64,000 nucleotides of DNA from Planctomycetota bacterium (GTDB lineage Bacteria > Planctomycetota > Phycisphaerae > UBA1845 > PWPN01). The position numbers and the translations under genes are program-made. Below the pieces are notes generated by a model. It was not told where the DNA came from. It ran no database searches and was given only the letters and a program-made list of their open reading frames with translations. The DNA is taken from assembly GCA_029550525.1 (NCBI GenBank), contig JAKPHF010000011.1, positions 1 to 64,000 of the forward strand, read 5' to 3'. Of the stretch, positions 44,816-54,369 are shown in pieces. The stretch's first letter is position 1. Every line of letters starts with the position of its first letter.

Positions 44816-46540
44816 ATGGGAACGTTGATCTGCGTGGCGGGCGTCCTGGTGCTGGTTTCGTGCAGTTCGTGGACCTATGCCGCGACCGCGACGCAGCCGG
44901 CATTCGTGGCCGTGGGCACACAGGGTATGGTGGCCAGCGACAGTCCGTACGCATCACAAGCGGGTCGCGACATTCTCGAGGCTGGTGGCAACGCGGTCGA
45001 TGCCGCCATTGCCACGTCGATGGCGTTATCGGTCACCCGTCCATTCAGCACCGGGCTGGGCGGCGGCGGATTCATGATGCTCCGCCTGGCCAACGGCGAG
45101 GTTCACATTATCGACGCTCGCGAGTGTGCACCGGGCGCTGCCACGGCGGACATGTACGTTCGGGCGCGCGCCGCCGCGCCCGACGGGCCGCCGGCCAGCC
45201 AATTTGGTGGACTCGCCGCGGGTGTGCCGGGCCTGCTTGCCGGCCACCAGGCGATGCACGAGCGGTTCGGAACGCGGCCATGGGCCGAGTTGATCGCTCC
45301 TGCGAGAAGGCTCGCGCTGGAGGGTTTCGCCGCCGACGCCAGCTATGTTGCCGCCGCCAGGTCGGTTCGCGAAGACGTCCAGCGCTACCCGTCCATGCGG
45401 GCGTGGACCGCGCCGCTGTTTGAAACCTTTCGCATCGGGCAGGACGACCTGAAGCCGGGGACCATCGTGCGGCAACCCGAGCTCGCCGAGACACTCGAAC
45501 TGATCGCCACTGGCGGCATCGACGTGTTCTATCGCGGCGAAATCGCCGACTCGATCGTCGAGGCCGTGCAGGGGACGGGCGGTATCATGACCCGTGAGGA
45601 TCTGGCCCGCTACAAGCCCGTTTGGCGCGAACCGCTCCGCATGCGCTATCGAGATCGCTTCGACGTGCTGCTCATGCCGCCACCGTCCTCGGGGGGCGTA
45701 GTCATCGCCGAGATGCTCAACATCCTCGAACGCTGGGACCTCGCCGCCATCCGTCGCGAGGACCCCGGACTGGCTGCGCACTACACCGTCGAGGCGATGA
45801 AACACGCCATGGCCGACCGGGCCCGCTACCTCGGTGATGCGGATTACGCCGCCGTTCCCGTCGAGCCGTTGGTGAGCAAGGCCCACGCACGGCTTCTGGC
45901 CGACCGCATTCGCCCCGATCGGGTCAGTGAACCGGACCGGTATGGGAGAATACCGGGCGACGATGCCGGGACGTCGCATTACAGCGTCGTCGATCGATGG
46001 GGCAACGTCGTGTCGGCCACGGAAACCATCAACACCGAATGGGGCTGTTTGGTCCTGGTTCAGTCCCGAGGCATCGTGCTGAACAATGAAATGGACGATT
46101 TCAGCGTCGAGCCCGACAAGACCAACGCGTACAATCTCGCTCAGTCGCAGGCGAACGCCGTGGGGCCGTACAAGCGGCCGTTGTCCAGCATGTCGCCGAC
46201 CATCGTGCTCGCCGACGGACGGCCCGTGCTCGCCGTGGGCGCCTCCGGCGGTCCGCGGATCATCACCGGCACGTTGCAGGTCATACTGAACGTGCTCGAT
46301 TACGAGATGCCGCTGGGCGAGGCGGTGGCGAGCCCGCGTTTGCATCACCAGTGGCACCCCGACGAGGTCTATCGCAACGAGTACGCCGCTGACGATCCCG
46401 TCGTTCGCGGGCTGGCCTCGCGCGGTCACAAGATCGCCGACCGCCGGCGTGGCGCCGTGGTCCAGGCTATCCGCATCGAGTCGGATCGGCTCATCGGCGC
46501 CAGCGATCCGCGCAAGGGGGGAGTGCCCGCCGGGTACTGA
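44816..46540 (+). CDS. ggt: Gamma-glutamyltransferase
   Basis: A 574-residue Ntn hydrolase with signal peptide (ICVAGVLVLVSCSSWTYA). Typical blocks are GNAVDAAIATSMALSVT, STGLGGGGFMML and YTVEAMKHAMADRARYLGD. The autocleavage and catalytic Thr386 is in DAGTSHYSVVD, and NTEWGCLVL with the SSMSPTIV block completes the site. It cleaves gamma-glutamyl bonds of glutathione-like compounds in the periplasm. ATG 44816 with GGAGG is chosen over an upstream start at 44696 that lacks a signal peptide context. Confidence 0.92.
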   Translation: MGTLICVAGVLVLVSCSSWTYAATATQPAFVAVGTQGMVASDSPYASQAGRDILEAGGNAVDAAIATSMALSVTRPFSTGLGGGGFMMLRLANGEVHIIDARECAPGAATADMYVRARAAAPDGPPASQFGGLAAGVPGLLAGHQAMHERFGTRPWAELIAPARRLALEGFAADASYVAAARSVREDVQRYPSMRAWTAPLFETFRIGQDDLKPGTIVRQPELAETLELIATGGIDVFYRGEIADSIVEAVQGTGGIMTREDLARYKPVWREPLRMRYRDRFDVLLMPPPSSGGVVIAEMLNILERWDLAAIRREDPGLAAHYTVEAMKHAMADRARYLGDADYAAVPVEPLVSKAHARLLADRIRPDRVSEPDRYGRIPGDDAGTSHYSVVDRWGNVVSATETINTEWGCLVLVQSRGIVLNNEMDDFSVEPDKTNAYNLAQSQANAVGPYKRPLSSMSPTIVLADGRPVLAVGASGGPRIITGTLQVILNVLDYEMPLGEAVASPRLHHQWHPDEVYRNEYAADDPVVRGLASRGHKIADRRRGAVVQAIRIESDRLIGASDPRKGGVPAGY

Positions 46541-46612
46541 GGGGTGAGTCCCCTGACGCTGACCGTTGTGTGCGCGAACGGCGATGCCGTTGCGTCCCAG
46601 GCATCCATTGTG

Positions 46613-46633
46613 GTGCAGGCATCCTGCCTGCAC
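46613..46633. repeat. Perfect 9 bp stem hairpin downstream of ggt
   Basis: GTGCAGGCA pairs fully with TGCCTGCAC around a TCC loop, 72 bp after the ggt stop. There is no T-tract, so it is not a standard terminator; it resembles dispersed short palindromes. Confidence 0.8.
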
Positions 46634-46712
46634 GTGCCTCCTGGAAGTGCGTCGCAAGAACGCCGCAATGGTTGCTTGCCTGGAAGCGCTCCCCCGCATC
46701 AGCAGAAAAAGA

Positions 46713-46731
46713 GGCGGGCGAGACGTCCGCC
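46713..46731. repeat. GGCGGGC hairpin
   Basis: GGCGGGC-GAGAC-GTCCGCC, one mismatch, same core as the hairpins at 24929-25060 and 56585-56603. Confidence 0.7.
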
Positions 46732-46959
46732 CCCGAAATCGCTTTGCGAGCCGTGGTGGCTGCGCTACGAACGGGCGCCTATCATGGCCGGCGCACGGAA
46801 AGCTGTCCCAAAAAGGCGACGGCGGTGGAAGCTCGGCCCGATCGTAGATAAAGTCAGGTAGGGATCGATGGGGGCCGGCGGCTGACGCATCAACCAGCCG
46901 GCCGGTTGAGTCTGACAACACGGCGTCTGCGAGCGCCTTGCCCGGGAGGGCGGCCTGAC

Positions 46960-48087
46960 ATGGATATCCAGAGCGTGCGAGAACTGTTTCCGATCACGCG
47001 GAATTACAACTTCCAGAACCACGCCGGCGTGGCCCCGCTGTGCGCGCCGGCCGCCGAGGCCATCCAACGCTACGCCCGCGAGACCTGCGAGTGCGCGAGC
47101 GTGCGGACGGATTTCTACCGCGAGGTCGAGCAGGTCCGCCGGATGGCCGCTCAACTTATCAACGCCATGCCCGAGGAGATCACGTTCGTCAAGAACACCA
47201 CCGAGGGTATCGGATGGGTGGCCAATGGCCTGAGCTGGAATACCGGTGACAACGTCGTCACCACCAACGTCGAGTTCCCCGCCAACATCTACCCGTGGAT
47301 GGGCCTGCAGTCGCGGGGCGTCCAGCTTCGCATGGTGCCCGAGGAGAACGGCCGGGTGCCCGTCGAGCGGATCATCGATGCCATCAACAGCAAGACGCGG
47401 GTGGTCACGGTGTCGGCCGTCCAGTTCGCCAGCGGTTACCGCACCGATCTGGCCACGCTGGGCCGCGTCTGCAAAGAAAAGGGCGTCCTGTTCTGCGTGG
47501 ATGCCATCCAGGCCCTGGGTGTCCTGCCCATCGACGTGCGTGCCATGAACATCGACTTCCTCTCCGCCGACGGGCACAAGTGGCTCTGCGGCCCGGAAGG
47601 TTGCGGCATCTTCTACTGCAACAGCTCGCTCATCGGCCACCTCAAGCCGGTCATCGCCGGTTGGCTCTGCATGGTCGATGCCCTCGACTTCGGTAATTAT
47701 CGCTTCGAGTTCGTCGACAGCGCCCGCAAGTTCGACACCGGCAGCTACAACCTGGGCGGCATCGTGGGGCTGGGCGCGGCCATCAAGACGTTGCTCGACA
47801 TTGGCATCGAGAACATCACCGCTCATGTTCTCATGCTGACCGACCGCATGGTGAGCAAGCTGCGCGACAAGGGATATCGAGTGATCTCGTCGCGCCGTCC
47901 CGGCGAGGCCAGCGGGATTGTGGCGTTCATTTCCGACGTGCACGATCACGCCAAGATCCAAAAGCACCTGCAAGCTGAGCACCGCATCGTCATCGCCGTC
48001 CGCGAAGGGCGCCTCCGCTCGAGCCCGCACGTGTACAACACCATCGAGGAGATCGACCGGATGGTGGAGGTGCTGCCCGGCCACTGA
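46960..48087 (+). CDS. Class V aminotransferase (cysteine desulfurase-like)
   Basis: A 375-residue PLP enzyme of the class V fold. The PLP Lys207 is in SADGHKWLCGPEGCGIFY; ITFVKNTTEGIGWVANGL and CVDAIQALGVLP are typical of the desulfurase/isopenicillin epimerase group. The catalytic Cys loop of IscS/SufS is not recognisable, so sulfur transfer is doubtful; an epimerase or lyase role is equally possible. ATG 46960 with GGGAGGG upstream is the start. It stands alone between ggt and a repeat region. Confidence 0.87.
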   Translation: MDIQSVRELFPITRNYNFQNHAGVAPLCAPAAEAIQRYARETCECASVRTDFYREVEQVRRMAAQLINAMPEEITFVKNTTEGIGWVANGLSWNTGDNVVTTNVEFPANIYPWMGLQSRGVQLRMVPEENGRVPVERIIDAINSKTRVVTVSAVQFASGYRTDLATLGRVCKEKGVLFCVDAIQALGVLPIDVRAMNIDFLSADGHKWLCGPEGCGIFYCNSSLIGHLKPVIAGWLCMVDALDFGNYRFEFVDSARKFDTGSYNLGGIVGLGAAIKTLLDIGIENITAHVLMLTDRMVSKLRDKGYRVISSRRPGEASGIVAFISDVHDHAKIQKHLQAEHRIVIAVREGRLRSSPHVYNTIEEIDRMVEVLPGH

Positions 48088-48130
48088 CGAAGGCGAATGA
48101 CGAAGCTCGAATGACGAATGACGAAACCAC
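48084..48130. repeat. GAATGACGAA repeat, copy 2
   Basis: Immediately after the aminotransferase stop: gcgaatgacgaa, gctcgaatgacgaa and tgacgaa words in tandem. Only the left half of the element seen at 32861-33028 is present. Confidence 0.8.
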
Positions 48131-48208
48131 ACGATGTGGGATTCGCAACGGGTGTGTGTGAGATCTGCAAGCGCTACGGCTTGTGACGGACACGTCGTTC
48201 GGGCGTTT

Positions 48209-48321
48209 CTGCCCCGCAAGGGGCAGCGGTCAATAGCCCGGCGGCGTAAGCTCCCGGTCGGCGACAGGGATCGAAGCGCCTCGTCCCTTCTGTGTTGCGA
48301 AGCAGAGCCCCGATAGGGGCG
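48209..48321. repeat. Composite palindromic element, partial copy
   Basis: CTGCCCC-GCAA-GGGGCAG (48209-48226, perfect stem, GNRA loop), then TCAATAG and a decayed CCGGCGGC-GTAA-GCTCCCGG hairpin (48238-48257), then GCCCC-GATA-GGGGC (48308-48321). Same order as the left half of the element at 34233-34447; the inverted unit and the 21 bp stem are missing. It lies just past the 3' end of the GH2 gene. Confidence 0.85.
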
Positions 48322-48341
48322 ACAGAAGTATCCGATATCGG

Positions 48342-51300
48342 TCACTTCTGGATCACCACCAGCCCCACGTCGATGTTCTGACCGCCGCCGGTCTGCCGAC
48401 AGTGGACCGCGATGGTGTTGCGACCCGGCTTGAACGCCGCGATCGCCTCGGGGCTCAGCGGCACCTCAACGTAGCCTTGCACATAATCCTTTCGCTCGAG
48501 CACTCGCCGACCGTTGACGTAGATCTCCACGTCCTCGTCGTGGTACAGCCGCCAGTAGCCGCCGCTCAGCTGGGCTGATGGTTCGACTTCGATGGAGGTC
48601 CGCAGCCAGATGTCGGGCTTGTTCCAGCGCGTCGAGACGATCGCGTTGGGCGTTCCTCGTGTGCCGAATCCGCCGGCGCCGAGCTTCCACGCGCTGTCGT
48701 CGAACGTTGCCGACGTCCATTCCCCGGCCGGCTGGTCCGTCGTGAAACGCCACTGGTGACGGCCCGACTCGGCGGTGGGAATCAGCACCTTCAGGCCGGT
48801 GTTCTGGGCGACCGGATCGTTTGATCGGTAATCGCTGCCCAATCCATGCTCGCCGTCGAACGTCAGCAGGACGGTGGGATCGACCGGATAGCACCCCGCA
48901 TTCGCACTGAAGACCGCCAGCCCGCCCTTGTGCTCGGCATCCGCGGGTACTTCGATGCGAATGCGCACCGTGCGGTTCTGGGCCAGGCCGGCCCGTAACT
49001 TGTCAAGGACGCGATCCTTGATCGACTGCCGCACCAGGTAGCCGTAGCTGCCCTGGTAGCCCTTGTGGTGCGACAACGCACCGCGAGCGTCGGCCGGGTC
49101 GTCCGGCAGCTTCACCGATGCGATCTTCTCGCCGTTGACGGAGATCACCACGTCGCTCGGCCACTTCTTCCCATCGGTCTGAGGATATCGCACGGACCGC
49201 TTGACGGCCGGCCAGTCGAGCTTCTCGTCGCCCGCCTTGGCGGCGAGTTCGGCGAGAATCGTCAGCTCTTTGAGCCGGTCGATCTCGAGTCCTTTGGGAA
49301 TGCGAATCTCGTACTCGGCTACGCCCGCGCCTTGTGAGGCCACCTTCTCGGCCGACAGCTTCTGCGGGCCCTGGCCGCCGAACGACCAGCGGGCGAAATC
49401 CGTGGGACCGAAGCGAAGGGCGAAGCGGTTCGACGCCACTGACTCCATCCGCGGCAGCGGCCCGCCGTCGATCAGCACGTTGACGTAGTTGCGGGCGACC
49501 ACGTCGTTTCCGTCAAGCACCTCCACGAGCAGCGCGCCGGTGATCCCCCGGCCCGCCTTGTTTGCGTTGATGCGAATGGGCGGCTGATCGACCACGCTGA
49601 ACGGCTTCCACGACGCCTCGCGGGTTTCCCACGTGCCGTCAGTACGCTCGCCGAACGCGTCGAGCCAGTCGATGCGATAGCGAAGCTTCAAGTCCTCTCC
49701 CTTGCGGTCGGACCAATGGCTGATCTTGATGGGCACGTCGTGCTGCTCGCCGGGCCTCAGCACGAGCATAGGCGGGGCGTCGATCACGACGAAGTCGGCC
49801 CCATTGATGTCGGCCAGCGAGAAACCCGGGTGCCAGAAGTCGTAGCCGTACTCCTTGTCCGACCGGTCGTAGTTGACGAAGCCGTTGTGCTCCCACTCGA
49901 TGTCCGACAGCTCGGTGTAGATGTAGCCGCAGATCTTGTCATGCAGCCGCAATTCGTTGGTCAGGTACTTGAAGCACCAGGAGATGTCCTGGTCGCCCAG
50001 GCCGGCGCTGATGCCGCCGTACTCGCTGTTCATCAGCGGCTCGTTACCCTGCTTGCGACCCCCGATGTAGTTGAACGTCGAGCCGGGGTACGTCTTCTCG
50101 ACCACCTCGGCGATGTGCCGCCGGGCCTCGCCATAGTCGTTGATGTAGAAATGCCACGAGTTGATGTCCGTGACCACGTGGTCGTACTTGCAAGGCGAGT
50201 TGTCCTCGACCAGCCGCGTGGGATCCAGTTCCTTGGTCCGGTGGAAGATCCGCTCGACCCACTCCTGGTGATCCGGCTTGTATCCGCCGTGCTCGATCCC
50301 CCAGGTCTCGTTGAAGTCCACCCACGCGAAGATGGCCGGATGGTTGAAGTCGCGGGCGATCACCGCCGGCAGCATCTGCTCAAACCATTTCTTCGACTGC
50401 TCGGTGTGGATCCAGTAGTTGGGCATGTCCTGCATGATCAGCACGCCCAGCTTGTCGGCCCAGTACAGCTCGCGCGGGATGGGGGCTTTGATGTGGATGC
50501 GCAGGAAATTAATGCCGATCCGCTTGCAGAGCTCGTAGTCGTTCTTGATCACTGCGTCGGAGGGGTATTGGTAGATGCCGTCCGGATGGAACGACTGGTG
50601 CAGCGCTCCGCGGAGATAGATCGGTTTGCCGTTGAGGTAGATGTACTGGTATGCCCGGCCCGGAGCCAGATCGCGCTTGATCTCCCGCAGGCCGAAGTAC
50701 GTCTCCACGCGATCGACGATCTTCTTGCCATCCAGGAGTTCGATCACGGCCGGATACAACCTGGGCGACTCGGGCCACCACAACTCGGGCTTGTTCACCT
50801 TGGCCGCGATTCGCACATGGTCAACCGCTTTGGTCTCGACGGGCGGAAAAGCTTCGTCCGGACTGCTGAGCCGGACGGTCAGACCTTGCCCTTTGCTGAC
50901 GGCCACGTCGTACGTCATGGTGCCGTCCTGAACGTTCGGCACGCCACGGATGGACTGCACGTAGGCGCGTCCGCGGGCCTCCAGGTACACCGTCTGCCAG
51001 ATGCCGCTGGTGCGGGTGTACCAGCCGATCTGCTTGCCCGTCGGCTGCTGACCGTCGGTCACATCCTTCGCGCGAATGATGATGGTCACTTTTTCGCCCG
51101 GTTTGGCGAACGGCGCGAGGTTGATCTCGAACGGCACATAACCGCCGACGTGCTCGCCGGCGAGCTTACCATTGACCCACACCTTCGCTTCCCAGTCGCA
51201 CGCGCCGACGATGAGCCACGCGTCCTTGTCCTGCCACGCTTCGCCGGATGGCAACGTCAGTTCTCGCGCGTACCAGGCCACGCCCTTGTATTCCGTGTCG

Positions 51301-51554
51301 CCGATGCCGCTGAGCTTGCTCTCCCACGGAAACGGCACGACGATCGTCCGGGCAAACCGGCGGTTGCCGGGTTCGAACCATTTCTCCGATTCGCCCGCAT
51401 CCTGAGCATCGAATTCGAATCGCCACGAACCGTTGAGGTTGACCCACGCAGGTCGTTGAAAGTCAGGCCGCGGGTGTTCTGGATGCGGCACGTCGGCCAG
51501 AAGCCCTGTGTTCATGACCAAAACCGAAGCGATGGGAAGGAGATGTGTTTTCAT
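48342..51554 (-). CDS. Glycoside hydrolase family 2 (beta-galactosidase/glucuronidase-like)
   Basis: A 1070-residue secreted enzyme with signal peptide ending near residue 20 (VMNTGLLA). Domains in order: jelly-roll sugar-binding (RPAWVNLNGSWRFEFD, WYARELTLP), Ig-like domain, TIM barrel with acid/base Glu416 in WVDFNETWG and nucleophile Glu511 in LMNSEYGG, then further beta domains and a C-terminal galactose-binding-like domain with YWRLYHDEDVEIYVNG. The substrate within GH2 cannot be fixed. It is followed by a hairpin repeat element; upstream and divergent is a Gfo/Idh/MocA gene, so the two may share a promoter region of about 110 bp. Confidence 0.9.
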   Translation of the reverse strand: MKTHLLPIASVLVMNTGLLADVPHPEHPRPDFQRPAWVNLNGSWRFEFDAQDAGESEKWFEPGNRRFARTIVVPFPWESKLSGIGDTEYKGVAWYARELTLPSGEAWQDKDAWLIVGACDWEAKVWVNGKLAGEHVGGYVPFEINLAPFAKPGEKVTIIIRAKDVTDGQQPTGKQIGWYTRTSGIWQTVYLEARGRAYVQSIRGVPNVQDGTMTYDVAVSKGQGLTVRLSSPDEAFPPVETKAVDHVRIAAKVNKPELWWPESPRLYPAVIELLDGKKIVDRVETYFGLREIKRDLAPGRAYQYIYLNGKPIYLRGALHQSFHPDGIYQYPSDAVIKNDYELCKRIGINFLRIHIKAPIPRELYWADKLGVLIMQDMPNYWIHTEQSKKWFEQMLPAVIARDFNHPAIFAWVDFNETWGIEHGGYKPDHQEWVERIFHRTKELDPTRLVEDNSPCKYDHVVTDINSWHFYINDYGEARRHIAEVVEKTYPGSTFNYIGGRKQGNEPLMNSEYGGISAGLGDQDISWCFKYLTNELRLHDKICGYIYTELSDIEWEHNGFVNYDRSDKEYGYDFWHPGFSLADINGADFVVIDAPPMLVLRPGEQHDVPIKISHWSDRKGEDLKLRYRIDWLDAFGERTDGTWETREASWKPFSVVDQPPIRINANKAGRGITGALLVEVLDGNDVVARNYVNVLIDGGPLPRMESVASNRFALRFGPTDFARWSFGGQGPQKLSAEKVASQGAGVAEYEIRIPKGLEIDRLKELTILAELAAKAGDEKLDWPAVKRSVRYPQTDGKKWPSDVVISVNGEKIASVKLPDDPADARGALSHHKGYQGSYGYLVRQSIKDRVLDKLRAGLAQNRTVRIRIEVPADAEHKGGLAVFSANAGCYPVDPTVLLTFDGEHGLGSDYRSNDPVAQNTGLKVLIPTAESGRHQWRFTTDQPAGEWTSATFDDSAWKLGAGGFGTRGTPNAIVSTRWNKPDIWLRTSIEVEPSAQLSGGYWRLYHDEDVEIYVNGRRVLERKDYVQGYVEVPLSPEAIAAFKPGRNTIAVHCRQTGGGQNIDVGLVVIQK

Positions 51555-51664
51555 GGTGGGCGGATTTTATATAACGGTTGCTCTCTCGCCAAGGGCCCGT
51601 TAAGATCTGCGTCTGCCGGGGATCGGACGGATCCCGCCGGGTAAGGTTTGCAGGAGGATACACC

Positions 51665-52690
51665 ATGATTCGTGTTGGCTTGATCGGTGCCGGGTTCATT
51701 GGGCGCAATCACTTCAATCAGTACGAGAAGCTCACCGACCGGGCCAAAGTCGTGGCCCTCTGCGACGCCGATGCCGATCGTCGCGCCGGCGACTGGTCCA
51801 AGGTCGGCGGAAACCTGGCCGACGCCCAGGGCACCAAACGCGACCTCGGTAACATCAAGCCTTACACCGACTGGCGGGAACTCGTCGCCGATCCTGAGGT
51901 GGACATGGTCGATATCTGCGTCCCGACCTATCTGCACCGCGAGATCACGGTAGCCGCCCTCCAGGCCGGCAAGCACGTTCTCTGCGAAAAGCCCATGGCC
52001 CTGAAGGTCGAGGACTGCAACGAGATGATCGCGGCCGCCAAGGGGCCGGCAAAATTCATGGTCGCCCAGTGCATCCGCTTCTGGCCGGAGTACGTCTGGC
52101 TCAAGAAGGTCGTGGACAGCGGCGAGTACGGCCCGCTTCGTGCGCTGCACCTGCGCCGCCATTCCAGTCTGCCCACCTATGCTCTGAACAACTGGATCAG
52201 CAGCCCCGAAAAGTCCGGCGGTGCCATCCTCGACCTGCACGTGCACGACGTGGATTACGCTCTGTACCTCCTGGGCAAGCCCAAGAGCGTCTTTGCCGCG
52301 GGTTACCAGCGGACGGGCGGCGGCATCGATCGCGTGTACGCCTCGTGGCAGTACCCCAGCAATGTCGTCCTGCAGCTCGAAGCGTTCTGGGACATGCCGC
52401 CCGGCTTCCCGTTCAACATGGGCTTCACCGCGGCGTTCGAAAAGGCCTCCGTGCACTGGGATTGTGCCCAGGGCGTGCCGCTCAAGGTCTACGTTATGGG
52501 CGAGGAGCCCAAGACGCCCGAGATGCCCGCCGAGGACGGCTACTTCGGCGAGATCTGCCATTTCCTCGATTGCATCGAGAAGAACGTTAAGCCGAGCATA
52601 ACCACACCCGAAGAGAGCCGCGACGCCGTCGCCCTGGCCCTGGCCGAGCAGAAGAGCGTCCTGACGGGCAAACCCGTCGAAATCAACTGA
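51665..52690 (+). CDS. Gfo/Idh/MocA family oxidoreductase
   Basis: A 341-residue NAD(P)-dependent dehydrogenase. Rossmann motif VGLIGAGFIGRNHF at the N-terminus, then VDICVPTYLHREITVAALQAG and HVLCEKPMALKVED (conserved Lys). GGAILDLHVHDVDYALYLLG holds the family Asp/His site. Members act on sugars and inositol derivatives. ATG 51665 has AGGAGG upstream. It is divergent from the GH2 gene and probably works on a sugar released by it. Confidence 0.92.
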   Translation: MIRVGLIGAGFIGRNHFNQYEKLTDRAKVVALCDADADRRAGDWSKVGGNLADAQGTKRDLGNIKPYTDWRELVADPEVDMVDICVPTYLHREITVAALQAGKHVLCEKPMALKVEDCNEMIAAAKGPAKFMVAQCIRFWPEYVWLKKVVDSGEYGPLRALHLRRHSSLPTYALNNWISSPEKSGGAILDLHVHDVDYALYLLGKPKSVFAAGYQRTGGGIDRVYASWQYPSNVVLQLEAFWDMPPGFPFNMGFTAAFEKASVHWDCAQGVPLKVYVMGEEPKTPEMPAEDGYFGEICHFLDCIEKNVKPSITTPEESRDAVALALAEQKSVLTGKPVEIN

Positions 52691-52699
52691 GACAGCCGC

Positions 52700-52785
52700 G
52701 AGCGGCGGGGCTTGACCCCGCCTTCTCCTTCCAATCGAATGTTTGCAACGAGCGGCGGGGCTTAACTTGGCTTCGCCCCGCCGTT
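52700..52785. repeat. Two GGCGGGG palindromes
   Basis: gagcGGCGGGGcttgaCCCCGCC at 52700-52722 and a second copy with a longer loop at 52750-52782 follow the dehydrogenase gene. A third relative lies at 54289-54316. Confidence 0.8.
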
Positions 52786-52932
52786 TCTTAACGTCAGTGT
52801 CCCTCTCTGTCGCGAACCTCGGCGCGTCCCCGCCCCTCGCAGACTTCGCCGTCACCCTATTGGCCCCCGTGTCGGTCTCATTTACAATCCATCTACGTCC
52901 AAAGCTCAGGCTTCACAGGGAGTCTACGTTTC

Positions 52933-54270
52933 ATGCGCCCATCTCGTGGAATCCATCGTACGTTGAGCCACATCGTTCATGTCATTTGTGCGGCATTCGC
53001 AATCCTGTTCGCCGCCGGATGTGCAGCGGGTCCCAACCGAGCCTGGCTCGGCCTGAATACCGACCTGAGCCGGCCGGCCGGCGTCGCCGAGCATAGACCC
53101 GCCGTGTCCGCTCGCCTGGCTCTGCTCGAAGAGTTGAAGGTGCCGCAGATTCGCGACCCGGCCATGAATTGGGCGATCGCTCAGCCCGCTCCGGATAGCC
53201 CGCTCGACTTTTCGGCCTCCGATGCTGTGGTGCGAGCGACCGGGAACATGAAGGCCGACCTGCTGGTTGTCTTCCGAGGCGTTCCCGGATGGGCATCCGG
53301 GCGACCCGATGCCGCGACTGTTACCACGGGGCTTCCGGATCGCCGGTACGCCCAAGCCTTCGCCGCCTTCGTCAGCGCGTTTGTCGAGCGATACGACGGC
53401 GACGGCCACCACGACATGCGGCACCTCGAGCGACCCGTTCACGCGTATCAGTTCATGCAGGAGGTGGAATCGCTACCGCCGTCGGAGTACGCCTGGTGGC
53501 TGCGTGTCTTCCGCGAGGCGGTCAAGGCGGCCGATCCCCACGCCATCGTCGTGTTGGGAGGACTGCAAAGCCCGGGCCTGAAGTTCCCGGACGAGCCCTT
53601 CGGCAACTATGCGGCTTACTTCGAGCACCTGCTCGACGATCCGGAGCTGGGCGGGCCGGCGTACCCGCAGTTCGACGTGGCTGCCTTCCACAGCTTTCCC
53701 GGCCGGCATCCGGGCCGATTGCCTTTCGATGAGTCCGTCGCCTACATGCGGGAGGTCATGGCCAAACACGACCTGACGTTGCCCATTTGGCTGACCGCTT
53801 ACGGCGCGGGCAGCGCGCCCGAAACCCTCGACATCCAGGCCGAGAACATCCTCAAATGGACGCTCCGGGCTCGCAGCCTCGGCATCCAGCGAATGTATCT
53901 GCATTGCCTTTGTGATTCCGACGACCCCGGGCACGGGCCCGCCCAGAACTGCGGACTCGTGCGGGAAGTCGACGATACCGACATCTTTCGAAAGCCCGCA
54001 TTTCACGTGTTTGCGAGGCTCCTCCGCGAGTTGGAGGAGCGGCCGGACGTGGCCTTCCGCGGAGAAGGCTATTACGTGTTGAGCGGGAAGGGCAAGCCCC
54101 GCTACGTGGTGTGGAAGGAGGCTTCGTACGAACCCGGCGGGACACTCACGCCCGGCTGGTGGTCGGTCCAGACGCTGACCGGCCCCAAGACAGTCCGCCA
54201 GGGCTCTGAGGTTCGCTTGACCAGCAGTCCGTTGTGGGTCCAGCGAACCACCAGCCCCTTCATCGACTAA
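52933..54270 (+). CDS. Glycosidase-like lipoprotein
   Basis: A 445-residue protein with signal and lipobox ending CAAFAILFAAGC, so probably anchored to a membrane facing outward. The rest has the feel of a TIM-barrel glycosidase of the GH39/GH5 clan (FHSFPGRHPGRLPF, LPIWLTAYGAG, IQRMYLHCLCDSDD), with a C-terminal beta part (SVQTLTGPKTVRQGSEVRLT). I could not place both catalytic Glu residues, and the usual NEP segment is replaced by HLERPVHAY, so activity is uncertain. It follows the Gfo/Idh/MocA gene in the same direction, 242 bp away. Confidence 0.7.
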   Translation: MRPSRGIHRTLSHIVHVICAAFAILFAAGCAAGPNRAWLGLNTDLSRPAGVAEHRPAVSARLALLEELKVPQIRDPAMNWAIAQPAPDSPLDFSASDAVVRATGNMKADLLVVFRGVPGWASGRPDAATVTTGLPDRRYAQAFAAFVSAFVERYDGDGHHDMRHLERPVHAYQFMQEVESLPPSEYAWWLRVFREAVKAADPHAIVVLGGLQSPGLKFPDEPFGNYAAYFEHLLDDPELGGPAYPQFDVAAFHSFPGRHPGRLPFDESVAYMREVMAKHDLTLPIWLTAYGAGSAPETLDIQAENILKWTLRARSLGIQRMYLHCLCDSDDPGHGPAQNCGLVREVDDTDIFRKPAFHVFARLLRELEERPDVAFRGEGYYVLSGKGKPRYVVWKEASYEPGGTLTPGWWSVQTLTGPKTVRQGSEVRLTSSPLWVQRTTSPFID

Positions 54271-54288
54271 TATACGGGTACACCCCGT

Positions 54289-54316
54289 GAGCGACGGGAC
54301 TTGATCCCGCCGTCTC
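54289..54316. repeat. GGCGGGG-family palindrome, third copy
   Basis: gagcgacgggacttgatcccgccgtc: the same layout as the copies at 52700 and 52750 with a few changes. It lies between the lipoprotein and rhodanese genes. Confidence 0.7.
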
Positions 54317-54369
54317 CTCTCGGCTTTTGGTGTACCGCCGCTGACGACGGTTGCGACCGGAAACGACTC

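Larger units (their letters stand above)
46541..46959. other. Intergenic region with two hairpins, no gene
   Basis: 419 bp between ggt and the aminotransferase gene. It holds a perfect hairpin GTGCAGGCA-TCC-TGCCTGCAC at 46613-46633 and a GGCGGGC/GTCCGCC hairpin at 46713-46731 (one mismatch). Several Arg/Pro-rich readings cross the region in all frames, a sign of GC-rich noncoding DNA. Confidence 0.6.

Noticed and set aside
46544..46861. Small Arg/Pro-rich gene between ggt and the aminotransferase
   Set aside because: All three plus-strand frames give similar basic low-complexity protein over two hairpins; no ribosome site or domain.
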